DNA of 64,000 nucleotides from Aplysia californica (Eukaryota > Mollusca > Gastropoda > Aplysiida > Aplysiidae), in the NCBI RefSeq assembly GCF_000002075.1, contig NW_004797534.1, positions 297,507-361,506 on the forward strand, written 5' to 3'. Position 1 is the stretch's first letter. Each line of letters starts with the position of its first letter. The notes under the pieces were generated by a model, which did not search any database, had not been told where the DNA came from, and saw only the letters and a program-made list of their open reading frames with translations. Positions 12,635 to 24,300 of the stretch are shown in pieces. The position numbers were made by a program, and so were the translations under genes.

Positions 12635-13560
12635 TGTGCACAGGCTTACTTATAATACTCAGAGAGGGTTTGATTGCAAAGGAGAATTTTTTAAATATTT
12701 TTAATTCTTTACAGCTAAATCTTTTCCTTTTGTTTTAATTGTTGTACATGTATTACTTCATCTTGGAAAGTATTGAATTTTCTGTTCTCATGTCTTTCAA
12801 GATGGGTTATCTGCCATTGACTTGGGAACTCAAGTGCCTTAAAAAGAGATCAAAGAGAATTTTTACTTTTAAAGTTTCTCTTTTGTTGAGTTGGAGCTGT
12901 AGCAGAATTTCTGATGAAAATGGACTGACATTAACATACTGTAGAATACATTATTGATCTTTTAATAATGGTTATTGCTTAGTTTCACTTGCTTCCACCA
13001 ATTTCTATAGAGGCAAGAAGATGAAACAATCGAAGAGCATACACAGGAGGAATAACCGCCTATGAAGAACAGATTGCTTTCGAATGTGAAAGAGCCAATA
13101 TTATGCTGCAAAAGGCCTGGAAGTCTTGAGAGTTGAGTAAATGCACAAAACTGAGGCAATTGAAAACAACATGAAATTTCGTCTTTCGTTTGCGGAGCAG
13201 AAACTTAGAAATTAGCCTAAGTTGCAGAGAGAAAACTCTCAACTTTCATCAATGAATACTTGAAACGAATTTTGGGTCTGAGGTGATTTGACTTGCTGTG
13301 GTTGCATAGGGACTGTTAGAGAAAGTTGGGCTACTATAATCAGAAAGGCACTGAAATGAAATGTCAAAGGAAAGAGGTACTGCTGAAGACCAAGTATAAA
13401 TCAACAGAGAAAGATGAGACAGATGATAAGAAACAAGGTGAGAATGGGACACAGCTGGAGAGAGATGCGCTGGACAAAGATCTTTAGAGAACAAATTGTT
13501 TATGGCCAATACTCCTCAGGATGAAAAAAAAAAGATTAGAGAGAGAAAGAGATTGGGAGT
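12635..13560. other. 3' flank / probable 3' UTR of the TMEM179-like gene
   Basis: AT-rich sequence after the stop codon. Several AATAAA motifs lie further downstream (for example near 14551 and 16820), so the cleavage site cannot be chosen from sequence alone. Confidence 0.5.
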
Positions 13561-13889
13561 TTAACCCTTTGAGCCCTCACTGGTGCACCGATGGCACGTA
13601 AAATTGCCCGTATGCCTAGCTACTGATACACCGGTGGGCTAGACCCTATCCCAAAACTGACCCACCTGGGACAAAACGCATATATGAAAAACATTGTTTA
13701 CTACACAGGGTGTTACTGATTATTTTGAAGATCTTTTTGAATTAGTTGGTTGTAATGACAAGGACTAGATCTAACCTTAGTGGGATATCGAGTGTGATTC
13801 TGACAATGATATGAAAGAAGGCATGAATCACCCAGGAGCTCGGGCAGAAGGGCACAGTAGCCTCAGGAGGTCAGGGCTCAAAGGGATAA
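13561..13889. mobile_element. piggyBac-type MITE (321 bp between target sites)
   Basis: The left end is TTAA followed by CCCTTTGAGCCCTCA. The right end is TCAGGGCTCAAAGGG followed by ATAA, a one-base variant of TTAA. Inverted termini starting CCC and TTAA target duplication are the hallmarks of piggyBac-type elements. No transposase is encoded. Confidence 0.75.
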
Positions 13890-14310
13890 TGCTTTAAGGA
13901 CAACTAAGTTATTAAAGTTATAATGATGAATGAATATGATCACTGCATGATATTTAACTTATTAAGTACTGCAAAATTACAGCAACGAGTTAATTATCTT
14001 TACGGCATAATTTCATGTTGTTGTACCGTGCACTGTGGAATTGCATAATACTCATCTATACAAATGTAAGCCATATTAACTACTTATAACATTCCAATAT
14101 ATATTATATTTAAACAGTCATCTCCTCTTTTATTTACCTGATGATATATAATCTAATGAAAAACTGAAGTCATTCAGTCTGAAACATCATTCGTTTTGTA
14201 TCATATAGGACCTGAAAAGTATACTGCATTATGATTTTGTGCCATTATAATGTCATATTGTTTACATTGAATTGTTATTTGATTGTATGATTATCAGGTT
14301 GTCTTACTCA

Positions 14311-14363
14311 AACACACACACACACACACTCACACTCACCCGCATGCACACGCGCGCACACAC

Positions 14364-14407
<44 letters not shown>

Positions 14408-14414
14408 TCACTCA

Positions 14415-14455
<41 letters not shown>

Positions 14456-14483
14456 GCACAAGCCCACACACACACACACCTGC
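14311..14483 (+). repeat. (CA)n microsatellite with CG variants
   Basis: About 170 bases of CA repeats interrupted by CGCG, CTCA and TATG. It yields spurious His/Thr-rich and Cys/Val-rich frames. Confidence 0.95.
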
Positions 14484-14698
14484 ACACAGGAATACTGATG
14501 ACCATTCGAATGTGTGGCCATATCTAGTCTAATCTTATAATCACAACTCAATAAATACAAGATCAACAGACTGAATGTCTTTACAAAAAATAAATTCAAC
14601 GTTAGCTCAAAATGTATAGACCAACAATAGTGTTTGTTAAGATGAGATTATGAATGTATAAATGTATAAGACACGTGAAAAGTGTGTTATTGGAAAGC

Positions 14699-15813
14699 TT
14701 AACTCATTCTCTGCCCATTTTTATACCAGCTTTCACCGGTTTTCTCTGTGCATGCCGATCGTGAATGATGGGTGTGTATACTTGGGAGGGATTTTCATAT
14801 ATGTAAAATGAAATAACAAGTAGGTAATGTCGGACATATTTTGAAAGGTAATAAAAGGTAGCTTTGAAATATGTAAAAAACTATTTGATTAGGCAAAGGA
14901 CGTAATTAATACTTGTCAGAGAACACGTCAATCACATGGGAGCTAATAAAAAGGCAGACTAAATTTCCGACTTTGAATATAAATAATAAAATTTATATTT
15001 CAAAAACAGATTCCTATGCTCATAAAATGAACGTTACATTCAATTCCCTGCATGTTCATGCGAAAAGGTATGAAATTTTGCAATTGTAGCAGATTTCATG
15101 ATCAATTTTGTAACATCACTGTGACAATACCAAAAGTTGTAATGAAGCAGAATTTGCCCGAGTTGCATGCGCACTTGCTTGTCCAAGTCTAGATTTAGAT
15201 TTAAACCTAGATTTAGGTCATTATCCTCTTGATTTTCACTTCTCTTGGCTTTCTTCCCCTTTCATTTCCAAGCATATTCACTCACTTCCTTATCTTCAAC
15301 TATCCTTCTAGCTGTCACTGTACATTTAGATCTACGAATATGTCTTTCACGCTTCTCACTCTCGATTCAATCATCACCTGAATCAGAATCTAAAGCTAAG
15401 GATTCTAAGACAATATCGTCTCTGTCCTCAAGTTTACTAAAGAAAAATTCCCTTGTCTGGTTTACAAGTTATATGCCTATAGGATCGTTTACTACCAGAC
15501 CCAGAAAACTTGGCTAGAACTATAGAAACGGGTGTGATCATCCTTCGTGTTTTGGTTTCACAAACACACCACTCAAAATACTCCTACAATTTCAACTTTC
15601 CACCCACTTACATAGTTATAGACACTATATTTCGTTGCAAGAAGCTCCTACTTTTGAGATTTGTTTATATCAAAACTTAAAATTATGGATCAAGCATTTA
15701 CGAACTGCGAACTTAATAAAGTTTGAGTATAGCCTGTGCCGATGTATCGGTAATGGGCGAAAATGGTGCGGTCGCGCTGCCGATATATCGGTATTGGGCA
15801 GAGAATGAGTTAA
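14699..15813. mobile_element. piggyBac-type element, second family (1.1 kb)
   Basis: TTAA at 14699-14702 is followed by CTCATTCTCTGCCCA. The mirror TGGGCAGAGAATGAG is followed by TTAA at 15810-15813. Read on the minus strand around 15245-15515, the inside encodes broken stretches with an acidic LESLALDSDSGDD-like motif, similar to piggyBac transposase N-termini. It looks like a deleted derivative of a once autonomous copy. Confidence 0.75.
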
Positions 15814-17230
15814 TAAATTACAAAACTGCTGGAGAATCATGTACTTTTTAGTCCAAGATACCAAGGGGAGAATACTTACCTTGTCACTGCATATTCTGTT
15901 CAACTCTGATGACATATATTCCTTGGGTTTGGGAGGAAAAATACTCTACTCATTCATTAAAAATTTTTGGACACCTAGTTCCATTTCATATGCCATTTTA
16001 TAAATAAATTCGTTCATCAGTCTATGAACTTTCATATCAAAAAGATATTCTAGTTGAAAAGATTTGCCATATTTCTGATTCCCACAGTAATATTGAATGT
16101 GACAGAATAGTTTTGCTTTGCAGAAATCGGTTTTATGGAAATGATGCTGTCAAAAGTTTTGAGTATTGATATTGTTTCGCAAACAATTTTAATTAAGAAG
16201 CTGTTGTGTCTATGTAATGGAGAACTTCTCCGGTTTATCTTCAAGTATTATTTTGGGAATTTTGTGTGTATGTTAGCTGTCTTTACCAATGTATGTTCCA
16301 GAAATATGATTGTTGTGTGTGGTGTTACAAAAAGGATGGCACAATGACAGTCTCTTTTTCCTAGAATTGTGAACGATAAGCCATCTTTAGTCACGTATCA
16401 AAAGTTTTTGAGATTACTGTAAACAAGTTATAATAGACTGAGTTTGTGCCATTTTTGCGATTCTCATTTTTGTCCTGTTCTCAAGTTGTTGATTCTTTCC
16501 ACCATCAGAGAGTAGGTTCTACTTGTACAGCTTTTGATTTCCTTTTCAAGTGCAATTGAAAATATCTTCATATGTTTAAGAAACCTGTCAATGTGAACCC
16601 ATAGCTTTTTGCTTATGAAAATTTACTCACCTTATCTGAAACGTATACTGTTTTATTTTTCTACTTTCTACTAAACTGTACTTAAAAAATTGGTGGCTGG
16701 CCCATTTTAGCCAGCTGCCATGCCCACTCACTTTCAGCATCAAAGGTACTATGTGTGTATAAGTATATCTTTTAATGCCAAATATATAATACCCTGCTGG
16801 TTCTGTACTTATTTACGCAAATAAACTCTAATATATTAATATTCAATTATTGTTCGTTCATCAGTTCATAAATTTTGCTTTTGCCCTTTTTAGTAAAAGT
16901 AAACGTTTTTTTGTTGATGTTTTGGTGTTGCAAAATATTTTTAAAGGCCTTGATATTTTTATTGGGGGATGGTGGGGGGGGTGAGATGCAGGGGCAGTTA
17001 TATAAAGTTGATGAAAGAGCCCTCAAGCTGACAATACTTTATTTACTTGTCCTCCTTTTAAAGAATTTATAGTGTGTTTCATACGCAAAATGTCCCACTC
17101 CCCTCGTTAATATTTTAAGAATGCATGAAATAGGTAAAACTTCCTCTTTACTTTTAACCCAAAAAAAGTGTTTTATAGGATAGCAGTGTACAGTAACTTA
17201 TCTTGTTACATTTTCTAAAGAAATATAAAC
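15814..17230. other. Intergenic AT-rich DNA
   Basis: No gene or transposon terminus was recognised. A possible polyadenylation signal (AATAAA near 16820) could end the TMEM179-like transcript or be chance. Confidence 0.5.
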
Positions 17231-17232
17231 TA

Positions 17233-17690
17233 CAATCAAACCTCGTATTGCCAGCCCCGCTTACCGCCAGGTTTTGCCAGTGTACGAAAAGAAACGTTAC
17301 CTATATAAACATAGTGTTTTCGTGCCATCCGCATGCTGTCTAAGTGGTACGGTCCTTATTTTTTAACCAATTCAAATTTTTATTTTACCCTGCCAGAGGT
17401 ATACACTGCACACGACGCGCAACATTCACTGGTTGGCTATTTAATAATCTTTCCCCCTCGAGAAAGACACAAAAATAGAAAGAGAAGACTGTCAGCTTTG
17501 AATACATATGTGCATGTAAATGTATATCACCAAGAAAAAGGCCCTTTTCAAACACAGCACAGCAGATCATGTTGCTTGACGACGTTGAGCAGTCTCTACA
17601 ACAAAGGGACCCGCCGGTTGAACTGCCGGCCCTGCTGTTCTGCCAACTTCATGCCCGTCCCAAGGGTGGCAGTATAACGAGGATTGACTG
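17233..17690. mobile_element. pogo/Tigger-like MITE (458 bp)
   Basis: The left end is TA then CAATCAAACCTCGTATTGCCA. The right end is TGGCAGTATAACGAGGATTGACTG then TA. The inverted ends and TA target fit pogo/Tigger-type elements. Right-end-like pieces with TTTGACTG-TA recur at 47462 and 52415. Frames inside are not homologous to any transposase I recognise. Confidence 0.7.
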
Positions 17691-17769
17691 TATGTCACTC
17701 TGTTTTCTGTCTGTCTGTCCTTCTTTTTCTCTGGCGGTCGCTGTTGTGTTTCTCTTTTCTCTCTCTCCC

Positions 17770-17920
17770 TCTTTCTATCTGTGTCTATCTTAACTATCTA
17801 TCTCTCCCTATCTATCTGTCTGTCTTTATATCTATCTTCTACTATATATCCATCTTTTTCTCCCTCCCTGTTATATCTATCTTCTACTATATATCCATCT
17901 TTTTCTCCCTCCCTGTTCTG
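17770..17920 (+). repeat. TCTA/TCTG-rich simple repeat with a 42 bp direct duplication
   Basis: CTAT/CTGT units are followed by two tandem copies of a 42-44 base segment beginning TATCTATCTTCTACTATATA. The duplication explains the repeated SIFYYISIFFSLPV peptide in the spurious frame. Confidence 0.85.
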
Positions 17921-18301
17921 TGCATGTCGTAGTTATTTCTTTTCTGTCAGTTCTAACAAAACAATAGCAGCTATATATATAACTTCTTCCTGGATATACT
18001 GATCTTCTTCTTGTTTGATATATGGCCCGAACATATGTGACAGGCAAACGAGGAAAAATGAGAAGAAAGTAGAAAGAAAGAAAAATTAACATGGGGGAAG
18101 ATGAGTATGAAACGAAGAAATAAAAACTGAAGGAAAGAAAAAGGAAAAAAGGTGGCACGGAGGGGAAAAAAGCAGACACAAAAGACTAAAAAAAAACTTG
18201 GGAATAAAATACCGTGGTCAGATGAGGCAAAGATCAAAAGGTACAAAATGGAAAAAGAATACAAATAAGGACAGGGAAGAATAATGTACAATGTTATAAG
18301 T

Positions 18302-18324
18302 CCCCCCCCCCCCCCCCCCCCCCT
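18302..18324 (+). repeat. Poly-C homopolymer (23 C)
   Basis: An uninterrupted run of C. Comparable runs occur at 47082-47107 and 53870-53894, and a G run at 21319-21336. Lengths may be affected by sequencing error. Confidence 0.9.
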
Positions 18325-18771
18325 TCCAATAAACAAATAAGCAACAAAAAACAAGTTACAAGCAACAACAAAAAAACGAATGGTAAAAATTGAGAAAAGG
18401 GGGGGGGGGTGGAAAGCTGCTATAACATACATATTTTGCGCCTGTGGCCTCTTTTGGTATTTTGAAGTTATGTGATGACAAATTTATACGCACATGAGAT
18501 AGCCCTGTCACTTGAAAAATCGTGGCTGCCGGGAATTAAATTTGTTTCGTTATCAGAGGTTCCCAGTTCACTTAGGAGGATTTTGAAATGAGAAGATGAT
18601 GGAATTGAGCTCTTTGAGAAAAGAGTTACGTTATGATGACTCAAAACATCAAACAGTGACAAACAGTCTGAATTTCAGAAGATTGGACAAAACGACTCTT
18701 GGCTCTTGATCTATTTTCCCCATTTCTGTTCCATTTAAATCTGTGAGGAATACTGATATCAGAAAAATAAC

Positions 18772-21281
18772 ATGGAGTCTATTTTTCACGAAAAGGTAAA
18801 GTAGTTGTCGTCTCTTTGGTTTCGTTCCTTTTACAGGCTAAGCAGAATGGAAATTGGGCGATTTTGTAGTTTCGTTCGTTAAAGTAGTCAAGACAAGAGA
18901 GTAGGGGGGTTTCAGGGGAAGCCTAATAAAAATATTGGGGGGGGGGGGTTCAGATCCTAATTTGATGTTTTGCAGTTAGGTTGCATCCCTGCTCTTAGTG
19001 TAGCCTAGATATCTATTTCAAATAGTATTTGGTGATCAAGACTTCTGGATTTATTCTCTGGATGTAAACAAAGGCCACCTCTAAGTCCTCTGTTCTCACC
19101 CGGGGTGAGAATAGTGCAGGCGAGTCTTTTGGCTATTCTCACCTGGTGCGCGTTCACCGTTATAGCCTAGATCTAGGCCAACAAATTTTGCGTTCACCCT
19201 AAACCACAGAATTCTACACTGTGATAACAGAAAAATTGTAGAATTCTGTGCTGTGAACAAACGTTCCATTACAACTGTACTTGTAGCCTACTAAAAGCGT
19301 ACAATTTTGTCTGTGGGCAGTGGAGAGAGAGAGAGAGAGAGAACAAAACGAAATGGCGACCCGCGTAGTTCGGCTCGATTCGAAAAGTTAAATAGCCGTA
19401 GCATCTCTGTAGACAACCAAATTAATTTACTTTTGTGTTTTAACATCATTTTTTAACTTTGTTTTGGTCAATTTGATCGTCCACACCGATAGACAGTATT
19501 CAGAAAGAGACAGAGAGAGAAGAGGGGAGGAGTAGATCTTGCGAGAACTTCCGGGCGGGTGAGAATAGCCACTTTCGTAAACAAATGGTGGATCGTGGAC
19601 TTTCTTTAACAAACGGAAACTACGAAATTGATTCGTCGTAGCAGAATAGTCAAGCAAAGATCTTCTACTTCTAGATTTAGGTCTAGATTCTAGATCTTGA
19701 TGTAGACTCTAGAATATAGATATTATCTAGATCTAGTAGAGCTGTATTCTGCTTGATTAATCGAAGGCTTGCAAAGCAGCGGACGGCTTGCGAGCAGGCT
19801 TGTGTCCTTTTCCTCCCGCTTGCTACCGGGGTAACTTCCGGTGAGTTGTGACTCGCGGACTGTCCTGCTGTACTGTGTCTTGACGCCGCAAACCTTCGTG
19901 ACTGTGGGCTCAGTACACATTACAGAAGATTCTCTGATTAGGCCCTTATTTGCGTTGAGAGGCTTGCACCCAAAGTGCAAGATGGTTGGGTTTTTTCATA
20001 GTCGGGTTGTAAAAAATAAAAAGCTCTATTCAATGCACTTAAAAATTAATACTGGATCGGCTATTCTTACGATGCAAAGGCCTGCTTGTTTTTAATGTGC
20101 ACGAGCCAAGCGCTTCATCATCGCACGCAAAAGACCTCAGTTCGATTCCTGTATGGGGAGAAATTTTTACTGAGAACCTCCGTCTTTCTGCTGGGGCGTT
20201 GTTCCCTCTCAGCCCAGGTTGGCCCTGACATTGGGTTGAAGTAGGCCTATCCCGTCTCCTAAATGTTCTGTATTATGTCAATGTGCGTGTAAAACATCTT
20301 CAAAATAGGTTACATACATACGATACAAAAGCCAATCACAACGGCCCCTGGAGTTTTCCATTCTAGGGTAATCTAAGTCTACTAGATTATATATGTCTTA
20401 TTACTACCAAAAACCTAGGTCTCTGATACTACAATCCTGGTCCCTCTCACTTATCCACCCGCTAAGCTGATCAACGGTGGGAAGTTGAAAATAACTTCAG
20501 CTCACTACGTCTTGCACCAAAAGAAGCACAGCCTCTCCCTTCCTCCACGGTTCAGAGTTCACACAGCGAGCGGTCCTGCTGCTCGCTGCTGCTACAGCAA
20601 GTCAGCAGAGTGACTTGCCAGCTTTCGAACTGGTCCTGGGAGCCAAAGCTAAAAATGGGAGCAGAGAGACTTGCCGGGCAGTGAACAATCACTAGCACAA
20701 AGCAATACCATGGGACTTGTGTGCTGCGGACGGGATTTGAGACTTGACGGCTGTCCACTGCTTTTACTTAACAAGCCTTCGATTAATCGAGCAGACTACA
20801 GCGCTACACCGCGCAGTGACACTGTGAGCGGGATCCCTCACTCTCCCCCTTTCTCTTTTTCTGATGTAAGTGGCTTCGCAGATTGCAAGCATGGTGGGGA
20901 GGATGAGGGGGTCTGACACGGGTGGCTTTGCGTATTGCTAGTTGGTGTGGACTTGAAGTTTAGACTAGACCAAGGTGGCTACAGTTTGTGCTAGACTCAA
21001 CTGATCATGCTGGTAATTTGATTTGATGATTTGACCTAGTGATTTGAGGCTTGTGACTTGAACTAGAGGCTTGCGAGCAGGAGCGGGTTTGCTACCGGGG
21101 TGCAGCTCTAATATCTAGATCTAGATCTAGGCCTACTCACTAAATTCAAGTGCCTTCAAGTGAAAACGTCAATTAGAATTACGAAGTGTATACAGACAAA
21201 GTCACGAAGTATACAGACCCGGTAAGGGAACTCTTTTGTGATTTCGGGAAGTTTCAGACCTCAGACCCGGTAGAAATCTTT

Positions 21282-21319
<38 letters not shown>

Positions 21320-24300
21320 GGGGGGGGGGGGGGGGGTGCTAGCAAAATGTATATGACATGCCCCAGTTGGCAGGAGGGAACGAGAGAAAGATAGAGTGGG
21401 AAATAGGTGGGGACAAAGAAATACAGAGACAAACAAAGAAAAAGAGAAGGCGAGCGATACACAGAGGAGAGAGAGAGAGAGAGGCTGCTCGATTGAAATT
21501 ATGACATTGTAACTTGTTCTTTTCTTCGGATTGTGATTCCTCCAATTCCAAAACGGAGGAAAAACAATCGTTCATCGAAACGACATCCGCAATCTTCATT
21601 TAGATCTAGGTTAGCCGCGAAACTAGATGAAAGATTTATGTCTGTCTGCCTAGATCTAGACCTAGACCATAGATCTAGAAGAACCTAGGTCTACCCCACA
21701 GAATTCTACACTCCTCGCCTAATCTGCTTATATTCACTGTATTCTCCATTAATTCGTACAAATTTCTGATAATTCTTTTCCTTCTATGTCTAGCTTTTCC
21801 AGTATTTTAAATAGCTCATCATGTCTAACTTTATTGAACGCCTTTGAATGAAGCATAAATACAGATCTTTCTGTGCTTCAGTGCATCTCTTTCCATTAAC
21901 ATTGTTAAGGTGAATAGCATTTCTGGTTCCCTTGTCAGGAACAAAGCCGAATTGCATTTTAATCTCCAGTCTTACACTTTTTCTCAATCTTCCCATTATT
22001 ATTCTAGCAATATTTTTGTAACATGACTCATAAGGCTAATTGTTCTATGCATGTCACACTCAGTGGCACCTGGTGTTTTAGGTAAAGTTGATAAAAACTG
22101 ACTTCATCATATCTTCTGGGATCTCACCGCTGTCATAAATAGCATTTAGGAGCCTTGTGGTTATTTCAGTGCCTAGTTCTTCAAGCGCAACAATCACTCA
22201 ACTGGAATATTATCTGGCCCTGTGGCTTTTCCTTGTTTCATTTTCCTAATGGCAGCTTGTACTTCTGCTTTCTGAAAAGTTCTTCTATGTATTCTGACCA
22301 TCTGTTTAAGACATCGTAAAGTATCTCCTCCTTTTGATCTTATGCTTCCTGTATTTGAGCATCCTTTTATCCTATTTACTTCTTTGATTTTGGAATGCAT
22401 GTATTTGCTGTCTTTGTTTTGGTTTTTCTCTAGTTGTTGACACTGATCATTAAATTTATCCATGTTTCTTTTGCTTCGTTGCATTTTTTCTTTATTTTCC
22501 TGTTTAAGATGTTGTACTTTTCCTCATTTGATTTGGCCTTTCTTCTCTCTTCCATTAGTTTTAATATGTCCTGGGTCATCCATTTTTTATTAGCTTTTTT
22601 AGCTTTCGGGGGGATATTTTCTTCGACAGCTTCCATTATTGAGTCTTTCATTTTCCTCCATAGTTCTTCCAATTTAGTAATGTTTTCCAAAGCTTGAAAT
22701 TTATTTCTTACATCTATGGAGAAACATTCTTTCAGTTCTTGATTTGTCTTTAGGTTGGTACTTTGACTTTTGGAGTTTTTTCAGTCTCATCCGCATTTTA
22801 CACATGACTGGTACATGGTCACTATCACAGTCTGCTCCTGGCAGTGATTTAGATGATTTAATTGTGTTTCTAAAATGTTTCTGAATAAATATGAAGTCTA
22901 TTTGATTTCTACTTCTATCGCCAGGACTCTTCCAAGTGTATCGTCTTCTTGGGTGATTTTCATACCCGGTGTTTGATATCATAAAATTATTTTCTCTGCA
23001 CCATTCTACCATTCGTTCCCCGCGTTCATTCTCTTTACCCAGTCCCCATGGCCCAACTATATCTTCTATACGTGTACTTCCTACTTTGACATTAAAGTCT
23101 CCCATGACTATCTTTACATCTTGTGATTTTAACTGTTTCATTGCCTTATCAAGGTCTTCATAAAAAGTCTCAATTTCCTCGTTGTTGTTCTCTGATGTTG
23201 GTGCATATATTTGGATGACACCTACCTATGTCAAAAGGTTTTCCCTCTAATTTAGCCACGATGACTCTAAAGTCTATCTGACACTCCCCATAAACCTTTT
23301 ATGCTCTTTGCTGTTGCTTCGTCAAATAAAATTCCGACTCCTCTTTCATGGGTTTTTCCTCTTGAATGTATAATTGTTTTGGGTCCTCTTTTAATCAAGC
23401 CTCCCCCCTCCCAACTGATTTATGAAAGGCCTAAAATATTTAGCTTCATCCTATCCATTTCCTGCTCTATATTATCTAATTTGCCTTTTTGGTACATTGT
23501 TCTCACATTCCATGTGGCTATGGTAAGTTGCTTATTTTTGCAACTAGTAGCTGGATGACGATCGGGCGCCACCTGCTGCCCGTGGCAGTCCCTACCAAGT
23601 GGGGAGTTCAGAGCTGGATCATGAAACCCCTTAACGCTGTTATCTGATAAATGAATGAACTTTTCCATGACTATTCTTGGGATATTACAGTAGTGGTTTC
23701 CCTATGCCTACTGCCGGTTTGTGTACAGTTTTCTCCTCTAGCCTTTGTCATCCACTGACAACCCACAAGGCAGTGGGGGCTTTGGTAGGATTTATGGCGC
23801 CTCCCGTCGCCAAGATGGTCCCTTCTTCGAGTGTGTGAGGTATTTATTGAAGCACCTGTGCCACCATAGTTCCCCTCTACTCTTCACGACCATCTCCCAT
23901 TTGGTTCGCAACTGCTTAGCAGCTAACCTCCATATTTGGAGGCCTTTCACCTATCCACCGCCCGGGGATGCGCTGGGTTGGGTAGGAGGACCCATTACTA
24001 AATCTTAGTACTTCCCACTCAACCTGCTTTTGTAAATTTCAGCAAGAAGGATCTTTGTGTGCTCAGCACTGCCTGAACGCTCTCCTCCAGAACCAGTATT
24101 TCAGCGCTGTGGATTTGGCCCAAATTGGGACAAGACTCGATGAGAGAGAACGAGACAGGATGGCAGAGGGCGGTGTTGCAACCAATGAGTATCAGAGATT
24201 TATTGAGGCAAGCGCTTACAAATAGTTTTACTTTGTTCATCAGCCTTTTTCTCAGTTTTCATTATGTTTGCAAATATGTTGCACTCGTCTTTCAGTGATA

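Noticed and set aside
14272-14532. His/Thr-rich and Cys/Val-rich frames
   Set aside because: Translations of the CA microsatellite.
17971-18432. 153-codon Phe-rich minus-strand frame
   Set aside because: Arises from A/G-rich sequence and poly-C. No domain, no splice support.
21202-21599. Short frames with LSLSLTHTHTHT
   Set aside because: Translations of GT/GA repeats in the N3 MITE. The same peptides recur at 59401-59944.
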